A DNA stretch of 64,000 nt from Welwitschia mirabilis (lineage: Eukaryota; Gnetophyta; Gnetopsida; Welwitschiales), in NCBI GenBank assembly GCA_051453625.1, contig JBOZIK010000001.1, forward strand, positions 264,979,491 through 265,043,490, written 5' to 3'. Position numbers and translations under genes: made by a program. Each line of letters opens with the position of its first letter. Positions within the stretch are counted from its first letter, which is position 1. This document shows, piece after piece, positions 47,368-60,026 of this stretch. Under the pieces are notes generated by a model, which saw nothing but the letters and a program-made list of their open reading frames with translations, did not search any database and was not told the origin of the DNA.

Positions 47368-48487
47368 ATAATTAAAAAAGGAATTTCATTCCCTAGGTAT
47401 GACATGTGATTAAATACATGCATTCCCTAGTGATTGTATATTATATTAGAAGGATCATAAGAATAAAAATGAATTTCCTTAACGTGGTGCATCTAGATGA
47501 ATATCAAAGAGAGGTCCCAAGCATTGTAATCCAAACAAAAGATTACCTGTCCAAGTGTTGCAATACTTTCCATTAATTCCAAGGCTACAAAGGCTTTATG
47601 CATTACTCATAATGGTAGAACATATGATGTGGCATTCGAAGGCAAATAGTCCATGGCATAATGCGATATCTAGTAGATTCTATCTTATATAAAAATATTA
47701 TTGAATTATATGATAAATTTAAATTCGAACCTAGACATGTAAGACTTTATATTACACTAGAGGGATGTAATCCTTTTGGGATACTTTCCACTTCTTATAA
47801 TTGTTAACTAGTTACAACAGTTGTCTATAACTTCCACCTTGGCTATGCATGAAAAGGTATTATATGACATTTTCTTTACTCATACTTGGGCCTAAGTAAC
47901 TAGAAAAAGATATTAATGTGTACCTTTAACTTCTTATTAAAAATTGAACGTACTATGATACAAGGGAGAAAAAACTTCTGATACAACTAAAAAGGAGCTT
48001 CTTATCATGAAAGCAATGCTACTTTGAACGATAAATGGCTTTCTAGCATATAGAAACATTTCTCACAAATGGAAGATTAACATGTCCCATATGTGCTTAT
48101 AAGACCAATTCTCCATGGTTACCTCATAGTAGGAAACATTGCTACCATGAGATTCCTTAATAAAAATCATAGGTATAGATGAATGAAGATATCTTTCAAT
48201 GATAAAGTAAAAGAATAAGAAGAACTCATGTTATTAAGCAATGAAGAGATTATTTTCCAACTTGAGAACATGGATTTTACTTGGGGAAGTTCATTTCTAG
48301 ACATTAACAAAAGAAGATAAAAATGCCAAAGCATGGAAAGATAGAAAACCAATTAAAGGTCACTCCATGAAGTAAATTTAAGAGGTCACAAAACAAATGT
48401 GAGGAAGTCAATTTGTTCATTCCAGGGGAAGAGCATAGCAACAAATGAAAATAGAGATCAATACTATTTACTCAATCATATTGGAAG

Positions 48488-48579
48488 GTAACAAAAGTTT
48501 ATGAGATAGTTTAATAATATATTCTTTTTCTTTATTATGATTTTATTTAATATCCTTTTCATTTCTAACATGTACATAG
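48488..48579 (+). other. probable TNP2 intron, 92 bp
   Basis: GTAACA ... TACATAG between an exon ending in SYWK-like sequence and the HNLDVMHIKKN block. GT-AG ends, and similarity resumes exactly on both sides. Confidence 0.6.
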
Positions 48580-49191
48580 GACCATGATATTCAATATAAT
48601 TTGGATGTTATGCATATTAAAAAGAATGTCTATGATAGCTTGCTAAGCACTATTATGAATATTAAAGGAAAACCAAAGGACAAGCTTAGAGCATGACTTA
48701 AGCTCAAAGAGCTAGGTATCAAAAATGAACTTTCACCCATAATGATGAACGATGATTAAAAGGCATTCCTTTGACCTACCAATTTTGTGATGTCAGTAAA
48801 AGTAAATAATTCTTTTTTCAATATGCTATTAGAGTTGAAACTTCTAGATTGTTATGCATTAAATACTTGTAAGCATATCCTACAAAATAAACATAGATTT
48901 TCTAGGCTTAAGAACCATGACTACCCTATTCTTTTGCAACTCATTCTTCACATTACTTTGTGTAGCTTGCTATCCTTCAATAATTCAATTGTATCTAGTT
49001 GCTAAGGAGATTTCTAATAAGGAAATTAATATACAACTTTTGGAAGAACTAATTTCTATCATACTTTACAGTCTTAGCAGAATATTTTCTCCAGCTTTCT
49101 TCGATATCATGATGCATTTGCCTATTCATTTGGTAAGGAAGGTTAGGTTTTATGGACCTATGAAATATTGATAAATGTATCCCATAGAAAG

Positions 49192-49281
49192 GTAATAAGC
49201 ATACATATTTTCTTTTATCACCAATTTAGCTTATTAATAATTAAGAAATAATTACACATTTTTAACCTAACTACCATTTAG
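49192..49281 (+). other. probable TNP2 intron, 90 bp
   Basis: GTAATAAG ... CCATTTAG between MYPIER and VLESFKGYVRNKNKPEG. Removing it restores the order expected for the DUF4218-type domain. Confidence 0.65.
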
Positions 49282-51009
49282 GTTCTTGAAAGTTTTAAAG
49301 GGATATGTTAGAAACAAGAATAAACCAGAGGGATGCATTTTAAAAGAATTTTTTATAGAGGAAGCATTATTTTTTTTACTAAGTACATGAAAAATATTGA
49401 AAAATTTGAAAATCAATTACAATGCAATGAAGTTCTTGACATTGACTCCAGTGAATCATCTATACATCTAGAAGGAAGATTGCTAGGTGCAAAAGATAGA
49501 ATTCTATTGAGTGAAATAGAAATTGAATAAGCACATAGATATCAATTAGATTTTTATTATTTTATTGTTATTGTATACATTATTAATTTTATATGTGTAC
49601 AATGAACACCTATAAGAAATTTGTAGAGGCTTTTCATGAATGACAAAGTCCATATAGCTTTGAATGCATAGATATCGCTTTACTACTCGGTTTGAAGAAC
49701 ATGTAATGTATAATACGTTCTATATAAACTTATTAATGGCTATGAAATTTTGATGTCCAATATAAAGGAATTTTTAATGAATAACAAGAAAAATAAGTAA
49801 ATTCATTACTACATCCTCCATGTAGGAATGCACTAAGGTACAAGAAATACCTGATCAATGGGTATAAATTTCATGTAAAGGAGAGAGATGTAGATTTAAC
49901 ATGTCAAAATAGCGAAGTTTCTGTAATTTCAAATACTCCTTATATACCAAGTGTAAAGGATAATAGTTCTATAAGTAATGATGTAAAATATTATAGTGCC
50001 TTCAAATATTTAGTCGTATTACATTATAGTTCTATATTTAATGTTGTAGTCTTCAAATGTAAATGATTAGATGTTCTTAAACAAGCTAACATTAAGAAGG
50101 ATAAGTATGGTTTTACTCTTGTTAACACAATTTAATACATTAGGGGTTATTATGAACAAGATGAACCATTTATATTAGCTAGTCAGGAGTCACAAGTTTG
50201 CTACAAAAGGGACATTGAGGATCCTTCATGAAGTATTATAGCATCATTTAATCCAAAACATATTTTTGATAAGAGTGAAAATGAAGAATTCTCTGAAGTA
50301 AAGGAATATAGGGAAGATAATTTAACATGATTACACCATAGGTACCTCCTTGATAAGGTGAATGATGCTGAAATTTAAAACATGAAGTGGACTCATACAG
50401 ATTTAGATGGCATTATGGTTGATGCTTTGAATTTATAAGTTTTTGTTTATTCATAGTATACATGTTATAAGAAAGTATACATTTACGTACACTTAGAGCA
50501 TTAAATAATTAATATATAATTCATATCTAATTCATATTATGATATTTTCGGTGAATACTACTTATGGCTATGTTATTGAAAATAAAGAGCACATTAGGGG
50601 TGGTTCTTAATTGTCTTTGTTTCTATCTACTAGGGCATATTGAGGAAGTTACTAATTTTTTTTTCACACCATAGCATTTACTTTTTACATTACTTTCAGA
50701 ACCAGGTTATGAAAATCTAAGTTGTCATTGAAAATACAAGTTATCAATTGAAATTATATTGGACAATTTTAAAAACCATCATCATGATGTTGATATTTTT
50801 AAATAATTATTACATACTAGTTTTAATTAATCTAATTTTAGTATTTAATATTATCTAACTTACATAGATTTATTTTTCTTTTAGGTATATTCTAAGTAAA
50901 AACATTCCCTTTACATATGTTGAGGGATAAAAGCCTTGTTATGGGTGACAAAGAGGTTGCAGTTGTTAATTGAATTCACTTAAATATTTAATATGTCTAG
51001 TAATATCTT

Positions 51010-52640
51010 ATATTTAACATTTTTAAATTGAGAGGGTACAAGAAAAAGAGGAAGAAGCGAGGACATGAAACCTTCTAACATTAAAGTATTTTCCAATAAG
51101 AATATTTCTTTTTTATTATATTTTACATTTACATGTATCAATATTAAGTTTCATATAGGAATATCATTCACTCATAAATAGTTCTTTCTCTACAGGTATT
51201 GATAGTGTTAATGATTCTACATGCCAGGAACAAAGAATATCTAATAATGCTATAAGTAAGAATAGATAGATATTTAAGAGTAATTACTCCATTACCATTT
51301 TTTTGGGTTAATTACATATTTTATAATGTGTAGAAGGAGGTGGTGCTAACTCCAATTCCAAAAAAAGAGGAAAAGAAAGATGCCTTAATATAGCCAAAAT
51401 TGGGAAAATGATAAGATACAACTAAGACAGAATGAAAAAGGTCAAACAGTTGGTCCACATAAGAAAAATTATCATCCTACTTAGGGAAAATAGTAAGGGA
51501 TAATAAAATTGCACCAAAAAATTATAAAAAATTGGAAATCACTACCTAAGTGTTTCAAAAATAATTTATGGAAGATGGTTAAGGTATGTTATTATTCATT
51601 ATTTATTTCATACACACACTTAACTTGTAATTATTATATCCTATTTTAACACATGTCAAACATGTAATAAAAATTTAAAGTATTTGAAGAAAATAAGGAC
51701 TTCATATTCAAAAATATGGGTAGAAGATGGCATGAATGTAAAAACAAAGTGTCAAGGAGCTTTTATGATGATTATGATAATGATGCAAATAGTCTTGCAT
51801 ATGTTTTTGAGGGATTTCAACCATAACAATAACAAGAGATGATGGCATACTTGTGTTCAAATGAATGGCAAGTATGTAAGATGAATTTGAAGAGTTTTAA
51901 TATAGAATGCATTCTAAAAGAAGTGTAAATATATTTTAAACATTTAATTTTGCCATATCATAATAGGACTTAAGACAAAGAAACAAAAGATGTAAGAGAC
52001 AATAAGTTTTACATCATATCAGTGAATAAAAACCTATGGAACAAGTAGAATATGATATTGTAATAAAGTATTGAATTAATAAGAGAAAATGTTTTTATAA
52101 TGTATTATTTCTAATGTTATAAATATTTTTAATTATAAAGACTTAAGATAAGTGATCTACCAGTAAAGATAGATCATATAAATGTATGGAAAAAGGTGTA
52201 CATTAGGCCAAATCGATCAGTAGCTACACTAGATCTATTGAAATTATTGTAAGTATTAATTACTTAATTTATAATATTCTAAACATACATTGTTTGAATA
52301 AAATATATATCATTTAATACAATAAAAAGTAAATAAAGTTACTAAAGAGGACCCAAGTAGCATGTCAACTAGTAGATATGATTGCATTGCATGTGTGCTA
52401 TGTCATAACTATCTTGGGAGAGTTTGAGATACCACTGATTTTGTGATAATTAAAAGTTACTTTCCAAAGAAAACATCTTTTGTGATCTCATCTCAAGTTA
52501 TTTATAATTTAAATAAACTTAAAAAGGAGAATGAGAAACTTAAAAGAAATTAGCAAGAGATGGAATAAAAAATTTCAAAAATTATGAATATGTTACAACA
52601 AGCAGATCTTATGGTGATAATACAACTTCATTTTCTGTAA
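51010..52640 (+). pseudogene. CACTA TnpA-like gene (plant transposase, Ptta/En/Spm type)
   Basis: A basic start (KKRGKERCLNIAK, near 51362-51400) leads into NEKGQTVGP (51430-51460) and NWKSLPKCFKNNLWKMVK (51530-51583). A GT-AG intron of about 97 bases (51584-51680) follows. The conserved block next is DFIFKNMGRRWHECKNKVSR then YDNDANSLAYVFEGF (51690-51825), matching the 'R-W-K-K-Y' region of plant En/Spm-type transposases. Further on are KEDPSSMS and FPKKTS (52340-52475) and a coiled coil LNKLKKENEKLKR (52510-52560). TnpA binds subterminal repeats and brings the ends together. Stops and frame changes make it inactive. It lies downstream of TNP2, as usual for CACTA elements. Confidence 0.85.
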
Positions 52641-54349
52641 TTCCAATATACTTTTTTTATCATGAGTTAATACGATTTTTAAATTACAAAATGGAATTAG
52701 CTTGAACACACTTTAATTTGATAATGTAAATTCTCCCATGCCATAAAATAATGTTTCAATGAAGGTAATAAATCAAATGAATACTTATTCTCTATGTAGT
52801 TTAGTGAATTAAAAGTAAATAAATTTATTTATAACTTTTATCTTTTTCTAGTCTAATTAAGGTAAACCACCTATAAGTAAAATTGCAAATAAGCAATTAA
52901 ATATGAATTTATTACCAAATAGATCAAGTGGTTTAAAGAAATTTGATAAATCAAAAGGTTTGAGTATATCATGCCTTATTTAAGTAATGGTTTAAGTTAT
53001 TTGTTACATCACTAAGTGTTTCTTTTTTTTCCAAGATCACTTGCATCACTTTGTCAAGTGTTGAATATGTACAATAAAGTTGTAGTAAATGAAGAGANNN
53101 NNNNNNNATTTTATGCTTAATAATAAAAGCTTAAAAGAGGAATTTCTTGCAATATCTATGAAAGTAGTGAAAATTTTCAAAACACCACTAATAGTGTAGA
53201 CAAAGGATATGACCACATTTAAGTAGGCAAAAGGAGAGGTTATTGGCCTTTACAATATGTTAAAGAGGTAATTAAATATCATTTTACTTTTAATAACTTA
53301 GATAGCATTCAAATTTCATCTATAACATTATGTTTTTTAATCATATGTAGGTTATGGATGAATCACCAAAAGTACCATCATTATTATTGAATAAAGGATG
53401 AATTCTAAAGGATGGTTAATGCCATACTGTAGCTATTGAAAGAATACTTTTAGATAATTCTACATCATTGATTTATCATGCACAGCTTTGAAGTAATACT
53501 CACAAAGTTAAATTGGAACTCATTACAATTTTCAACATTGAGTTATTCTACAAGACAAGTTTCATCATGACTCTTTCTGATGTTGGGGTTACTAGAATTA
53601 CATCTTAGCCCAAAAAATATACTGTACTTATTTAATATTTTATCTAATAGTATACTCTTTATTGAGCATTTGTAAAATATTGATACCATGAAAGACTTAT
53701 ATCTTAAATAAGCATTCAATGTGAAGATTAGCCTGGTTTTCATAACTGCAAAAATTTTGTTTACAGATGCATCCATTACTTAACATTTATCAAAGATGTT
53801 TGGAAGTAGTTAATTAGAAAATACTAGGTCATTAATGATACATATCAATCATAATAGAATTATATGCATATTGTGCTTCTAGTAAAAGTATGATTTATAT
53901 ATGCACTTATTTCTATAATCCCCACAGTTTTCATATTTATTCTTAAGTGGAGCAATGTATACTCTCTCTATATGAGTTTTTTCTCCCAGTGTTAGCAATA
54001 TTTTTAAACTACATATTTGTCTTTACTACCTTCTTATGCATGTAAATACACACCTATTTTCACCATTACATTACAAAGGAAGTACTGTCAATTTTTGACA
54101 TTTTTTGTATAGTCGGGATAACATTAGCATAATACTATTATTTTTTATATGATAGTTAGAAGTACTAGATGGCAATGAAAACATCTTGTGATACATTATC
54201 ACAACATGAACAAACTAATATGGATCATGCATCATCACAAGTATCAAAATATTTATCATCATTTCTTAGTTACTATGTAAAAAGTAGTAAATTTTTGTGC
54301 CTTGACTTCTAATTTTTTACTTTTGACCTAATAAAACTCAAGGATAAAA
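52641..54349. other. CACTA interior, no gene recognised
   Basis: AT-rich, with a 10-N gap at 53098-53107. The minus frame at 53543-53776 has no recognisable domain. A good splice-donor-like AATA|GTAAGTATG on the minus strand near 54349 marks the possible end of a captured exon. Confidence 0.45.
53098..53107. other. assembly gap (10 N)
   Basis: Ten N between TnpA and the exonuclease fragment. Confidence 1.
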
Positions 54350-55650
54350 CATACTTACTATTGCATCATAGTCTACCATGCCATCAAATTTGAATCATCC
54401 TGCACATATACTTGTGTGGAAAGGAGTAAATGTTAGATATGTCCTCATTGGAATGTACTTATTTCTTATTGTAATTAATGGTTACTGGGCTTATGATCAC
54501 CTAGTAAGTTTCCTTTGCATTTGCCTTGTTGCATGAAGAATGATAATATTATATAAAAATTTGTTACCTTTTAGTTTCTCTCTAATTTTTTCAAGCGATA
54601 TGTTGAATTCACCTAAAGAGGACATATTTAATTCAAAATCATGCTTGACACAAAAATCTTCCAATTATTTCAACTTCCATGGTGACATGTCTCTATAATA
54701 GAGAACATTGAAGAAATGTTTTAAAAATAATCTTAGTAACTATAATGTTTGTTAACAACATAAACTCTTCTACCAAGAAATTTTCTTCCTTTGGCTTACT
54801 TCAAAAGGTTTGAAATGGCATTTCATCCTCATCCAATGTAAATTCTAACTTAGTGTTGTTCAATCTTAAAGCCCCTTTATCAAACCTATTAATTATCCTC
54901 TTCTTAGTAATTTCATATAGACTTCTAATGTCTATAAAGATGTTTTTCCAATTAAAAGGTCTAAACAATTTTGACCAATAGTTCTTAGAACATGAATCAC
55001 CATCACAGTCTAATGGTTTATCTATAATATATTATGCATGTTGATATGAAAGCTCACAACATGATCAAATTATTATATGTCCAATCCACTAATCAAGAAT
55101 AGTACTAGATGAACTGATATCCCACATAATTGAAAATGTCAATCTGTCCACTCTAGAATTCAAAGAACATAGTTTTTTACAAAGTAAATACGGAAGCATG
55201 GGAATACCTTATTGGATAAAATAAATGCTAGTAGGTCTTCCTTGATCCTCTACATGTAAGGAAATCTCTGGTTGAACAAAATATAACACATCATATATAT
55301 GCACAATCACTTTTATAACATCACCACCAATCCTTTCTATAGATAATGCATCATCAAGATCTCTCACTGTGGAAGGATTATTTAAACAAATATAAATTTT
55401 CTTTATGTATCTTTTTATTTTTAATTCCTTAGCTAAAATTTTCCAAGGAATTTTTAAAAGGCATGCTAAGAAATCCTAATGGAAATTGGAAGTATTAATG
55501 ATATGTTTAATAAGTATAGTAGAAGCAAATGATTCACAATTTCACCCATGTCCCAAGCATTATTCTACTATAGCTAAAGAACAAAATCTTTCTGGTCTTC
55601 ATCACTCAATATGAAAAACTATTACTTCATTGTCAACTATTATATCTCCA
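54350..55650 (-). pseudogene. captured DIS3L2/SOV-type 3'-5' exoribonuclease fragment (RNB domain)
   Basis: The minus strand from about 55650 reads as the RNase II catalytic (RNB) domain of plant DIS3-like exonuclease 2 (SUPPRESSOR OF VARICOSE). In order: WDMGEIVNHLL; NNPSTVRDLDDALSIERIGG (about 55342-55371), keeping the Asp-Leu-Asp-Asp metal site while the preceding Asp-Pro is Asn-Pro; VIVHIYDVLYFVQPEISLHV; GIPMLPYLLCKKLCSLNSRV; SCCELSYQHA; RSLYEITKKRIINRFDKGAL; NFLVEEFMLLTNI; EDFCVKHDFELNMSSLGEF; SLEKIREKLK. At least five stops and one frameshift occur. The family degrades RNA in cytoplasmic mRNA decay. About 350 codons show no obvious intron. It lies inside the CACTA element, antisense to TNP2 and TnpA, so capture by the transposon is the likeliest origin. 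Confidence 0.88.
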
Positions 55651-58600
55651 AATAAGCAATTATTTTCTAATAGTACTGGGCTTATTAGTACTTGGTAAGT
55701 TTCCTTTCATCTTTTAATGGATTAATGCGATACAAAAGTAAGAAGTACATTCTATTTATATTTCATTAAAGCCTCTTTGTTCTTAGCTTTCTATGATGGT
55801 AAATAATGGTAGATACTCCCTAGAGACTGGAAGATCATATAAATTTGACCTCTAAAAGTATTTCTACTAGAAATTTGATAGCCCAATTATTCCCTATTTT
55901 CATTTTATCTTTGAGTTAGCATTATTATAACTTTCTTGATTAAGTCATATTTGAATGCAGGCAAGATTGTTTTTTTTCATAGCTATTTTCTAGGACTTCT
56001 TTCCAATTTTCATGTCTTTTTTTACTTTTCCACAAGAATGAGTTATGTTAGAAAAAGAATAGGTAATAGACATGTATTTCTGATTTCAATAAATCTTGAA
56101 TAGTCCTCTTCTATTCATTCTTATTTTACTGATCCTAACTAATTTGACCTAAGTTTGTAAGAAGGTAAAGGTTCTAATGTCAACAATGTTAAAAGTTAAA
56201 GAATATAGAAGTTAGAAAGGGAGGCTAATGGAAGAATATTTAACTCCTTGTGGAGCAGTGACATTGATCCTATTGTAAGTTTTAGTGCAATAAAGTATTG
56301 TAATAACATTAAGACATTCATTTCTTCTAGTTTGAAAGAACCTCTTAGACTTTCCAAACATACAAAAATGTTAGGCATCAAAAAGTGCTTATATCTTCAG
56401 AGATTAAGAAAATAAAAAAGTACCAAACTATAAATATAACCAAGATTAAAGATGAACTAGATGATGTTCTATAAGAATCTACTACAAAGTTTTTCTTAGT
56501 AGATTTCTTAGTGATTCATCTATTTAAGGTGATGAAGTAACTAATGACAATTTACATTAAAGAGTAAGTATAGGTCTTGATGCTTGTTTAGTATCACTAA
56601 AACTCAATTTCAATTTTCTTTTTAGTAACAAGTCATGCTTAGCACGCATGCATTTTATAAGAATAAAAAATAAGTTCCACTATGATTTTTATTATTGCCT
56701 ACTTATTCTAATGCACAATTTCTATCTGTAAATAATAAAAAATAGCATGCTCAAGAAGGTTCAGAAGTATTAAGTTTGATTCATTATTCTTCCCATTAAT
56801 TTTATTATTATGTAATGTAGTAACCAGATTAGGAAATAACTTATGTCAAAAAGGACAAGGCATCCATAACTAATTTGCATTAAGAGAGTTTATTCTAGAT
56901 TGTTTGCAGGATAATGGTAATAGTTAGAGAGCTTCAAAATACTATCAGTGTCCTCTACATTCTTCATATTTCCTATGATTATCGTGATGCCTCACATAAT
57001 CAGAGAAAACATATGTAGCCTTGGTAGTCATACGGTACTTAGAAAATAAAAATAACAGTGGTCACTCATATTTCCTTTCCTTATTTATGAAAAAAGAATA
57101 CTTGAAACCATGAATGTAGTTCCTAACATTAAAATATAATGTTAAAATGCTAGGATGATTACCTCAACTACATAAAAATTATTTCATAGAGAATTAGATC
57201 AATCTAGCATCTTACACAAGATAATACCCTCCCAGATTTATTTATCTAAAGTTACTAAAATAAAGTTATTTTGTATAGTTTTCATGAGTTAAAATAGCTT
57301 AACATATGCAGATGAGTTATCTAACTTTATAATTGGAAATGCAATACATGGGTACTAAGTAGATCCTTCAGGAACATGTTACCAAATAATATGACACATT
57401 GTTAACATTCCTTAATGAGAGAATAAATTCCAAATGGATTGGGATACTTAATGGTGTTTATTAAACTAAATCATAAACTATAATTAAATATATAAAAATA
57501 ACCAAACTATAGGAAAATTATCAACATTGATAATCAATCATGTCAGTAAACAAAATTCAAATTTATAGGACATTATGTTTAGATAAAAGTATAATATTAG
57601 TGAATTAAGAGAATTGTAAAAGCCTTCCATGGAATGTGTTATATTTATAGAAATTACATCAAATAAACATCAACCAACTATGGCAGAATCATAAAGTGAT
57701 AAGATAAAATCTAACAAAATTTGGTGTTAATGTAAGAGAATGGAAGGCTGAATGAGTGTAGATACAACAAAATCCATGGAAGACCTTATGAAAGCCTCTT
57801 CTTAGAGGCACATTACTGACACCGCCATTGTCTAGTAGGGATTCATAATTGAATAATTTTCATTAAGATTTGGATCTCTCATCTTTCAAAACATACTTTT
57901 ATCCTTAAATATTAATCTAACCCACAAATTTACTCACATATGCTTAGGATTTTAAGCTGATACTCAATATTCAGTTAAAAGAGGTATATTTGATGCTACT
58001 TATGAATTTGACTAGGAGATATTAAGATATTCCTTCAATGGAAGATGTGATTCCAATACAACCATGCTTATTAGCTCTTCTATAAGAGAAGAAATCTATG
58101 AAGAGTGCATCCTCCCTACAAAAAGAAAAAAAGGGGTTCATGAAAGGTCCTCCTCTTATGGTATTCATGTTGGTCCTCTAAGATCCACTAGGATTTTCCC
58201 CCATTCTCTCCTATTGTTTTTATCTCATCCAAGCCAAAACATGCTCTCAATTATGTTGAGTCTCTAATAAAAAATGGTATCATATTTGGTACTATAAACT
58301 TCATATTTGCATTTTAGTTGTTTTTTAGTAATTCATTAGCACATTAAATCAATGCTTTTCGAGTTCTAGATCTACTGTTTCTTGTAAGATTTTTCCATAT
58401 GTCTATAGTTTTAATGTCATAACATTTGGACTTAATTAGAATCATCACACACTTGTAATGTATTTTCAATAAGTTCATATCCTCCTTTGGGCATTATTCC
58501 ATGTTTTCCACCTTTGTGCTTCTATCTTCTAGTCTCCATCACTAAAGTTATTTATGTGTTTAACTCTTTAAACTACAAAATGCTAGTTTTCTCCTCTAGC

Positions 58601-58749
58601 TTTACTAAGATCTTTTTTTGTTTTTTTGATATATATTTTATTGCAATTGAACTTTGTAATCCTTCTACTATAAGCATGATGTCATCTGTCTTTGAATTAT
58701 TACCTTTTATCAGATCCTTTTCTTCAAATCCACAATTTAACGTTGTTTA
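55651..58749. other. CACTA right interior, mostly unassigned
   Basis: No confident gene. The minus frame at 56196-56381 could be further upstream sequence of the exonuclease gene, but I could not match it. A Lys/Ile-rich minus-strand stretch at about 58490-58730 (KKQKKILVKLEEKTSIL) looks coiled-coil-like. The plus frame at 58064-58267 has no known motif. Confidence 0.4.
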
Positions 58750-59054
58750 TACCTTTAAGGTATTTTTCTAATAAAACACCTTAAAAGGCCTTTTGAGGCA
58801 TTTTTCTATTAAAATGTCTCAAAAGATGTTTTAAGATTTTTTTTTTTCTTTTGTTAAAATGCCTCAAAATACCTTTTGAGGAATTTATTTGATAAAGTTC
58901 CTTAAATGGTATTTTAAGGCATTAGTTAATAAAATGCCTTAAAAGACTTTTTAAGGTGTTTTTTTGAAGAAATGCCTTGAAAGCTTTTAAGACATTTCTT
59001 AAGGGCTTTTAAGGAATTTTAAAAATGTCTTAAAATCCTATATTTCTTGTAGTA
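58750..59054 (-). repeat. CACTA right terminus and subterminal repeats
   Basis: Eight or more AAGGCATTT.../...AAATGCCTTAAAA units in both orientations, ending CCTATATTTCTTGTAGTA at 59054. It is near-collinear with 15010-15319. Confidence 0.82.
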
Positions 59055-59399
59055 AGAAATAGTAGTTTGAAGATTATTGGAAATTGGATAAGTTTGCTAA
59101 AGACATCTATCATGTTGAAGATTTCTTCCTCAAAGTTGACTATTAAAATTGAAGAAATCTATCTAAAAGAAATTTATCAAATTAAAGACATCTATCTCAA
59201 AAAATAAAATAAAATAAAAATAGTCATTCAACATCAAAACTATCCATTTATAGTCATTGAACAACATTTAAACTACTTCAAATGATTACCCCATTAGGGT
59301 AATAGACCAAATTATCTTAGAAGTAGAAAAGGTAAAAAGAAATAGATTTCAAGAATCTTTAGTAAATCATTTTTTTGAAGTATACAAGATGAAATCTCT
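59055..59399. other. no gene recognised
   Basis: A-rich, with ATCTATCTAAAAGAAATTTA-like and AAATAAAATAAAATAAAA simple sequence near 59150-59220. Confidence 0.45.
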
Positions 59400-60026
59400 T
59401 AAACTTGATATAAGGGCAATTACAGTGAAGACATTAAGAGATTCTATGCTCATTTACTATAGACATTCTAATATTTAATTTGTTAAGGTGATTACATTAA
59501 AGAAGGACTGAAGCAACACCACTTAGCACATCATTTTAGGCTTGTTTTTCTTTCATTCTAGCTTTTGATGATTCTCTATTGTAGTATTAGATTTCCTGAA
59601 TCATTTGTTTTAACTCCAAAAAAATTATTATCAATGTATCTTTTTAGGATCCCTTCCTTGGGGATTCCAAAGTGTAAGGCAACCCTTGCATGGGTGTGCT
59701 TTTTGTGATTGATCAAGTTCTTAAGAGCACTTTTGGATAATGATTTATGAAAATTCCTAAAAGAATAGAGTGCTATCTGGAGAGAAGCATCTCATTTGGT
59801 TACAAGGTTAGTGGTGCATCAAAACCAGTATTTTTATAGATTAAGGATAGCTAAAGATTTAAAGGGAAGCTACCATTTATATGTGTATGTACCCAGGTTG
59901 GAGAACACATAAATTGATAAGATTTTCTTTTGTGATTTTTCATTTGTTATTTGTAAATTTTTATTAAGTAGATCTCATTCAGCCCTCCTCTCTAGGTTAA
60001 ATGATCTTCAAGATCCTTTAGTATGA
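59400..60026 (+). repeat. 3' part of a copia-type LTR, plus strand
   Basis: Ends with CTCATTCAGCCCTCCTCTCT...GATCCTT. This mirrors the LTR-A/B end when read on the element strand (CTATTCACCCCTCCTCTAGG...GATCCTATCA). It is followed by TAGTATGAGAAG, a decayed form of TGGTATCAGAGC. The left limit is uncertain and no gag follows. Confidence 0.45.

Larger units (their letters stand above)
47368..50440 (+). pseudogene. CACTA TNP2 transposase, main and C-terminal part
   Basis: Continues the 32452-33015 piece. In order: the zinc-ribbon-like CIP-DCILY...KDHKNKNEFP...GASR segment (47410-47500); YFPLIPRLQRLYALL (about 47568-47615); EPRHVRLY...GCNPFG (47725-47800); AMLL-TINGFLAYRNIS then TNGRLTCPICAYKT (48005-48110), the transposase core; HNLDVMHIKKNVYDSLLSTI (48590-48650). 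The following domain (DUF4218-type) has LLELKLLDCYALNT, RLKNHDYPILLQ, and RIFSPAFFDIMMHLPIHL (48787-49150), then KGYVRNKNKPEGCILK. The C-terminal domain (DUF4216-type) has YLINGYKFHVKERDVDLTCQ, YYSAFKYLVVLHYSSIFNVV, KYGFTLVNT and PFILASQESQVCYKRDIEDP (49830-50230). Stops and frameshifts are frequent. Confidence 0.93.
26310..59054 (+). mobile_element. CACTA (En/Spm) transposon, split by a nested LTR element
   Basis: The left end starts CACTACTAGAAATATAG at 26310. The right end finishes as the inverted form, CTATATTTCTTGTAGTA, at 59054 (last base G to A). Both ends carry AAGG/CCTT subterminal repeats. Between them on the plus strand lie TNP2 (32452-33015 continued at 47368-50440) and a TnpA-like gene (about 51010-52640), the normal CACTA gene order, and a captured exonuclease fragment. 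Without the 14.35-kb insertion the element would be about 18.4 kb. Flanking triplets are AAA and AGA, so a 3-bp target duplication is not exact. All genes are broken. Pairing of these two ends is inferred from orientation and shared repeats. Confidence 0.8.

Noticed and set aside
26307-59057. Exact 3-bp target duplication of the CACTA element
   Set aside because: Flanking triplets read AAA and AGA; one mismatch, so it is not counted as evidence.
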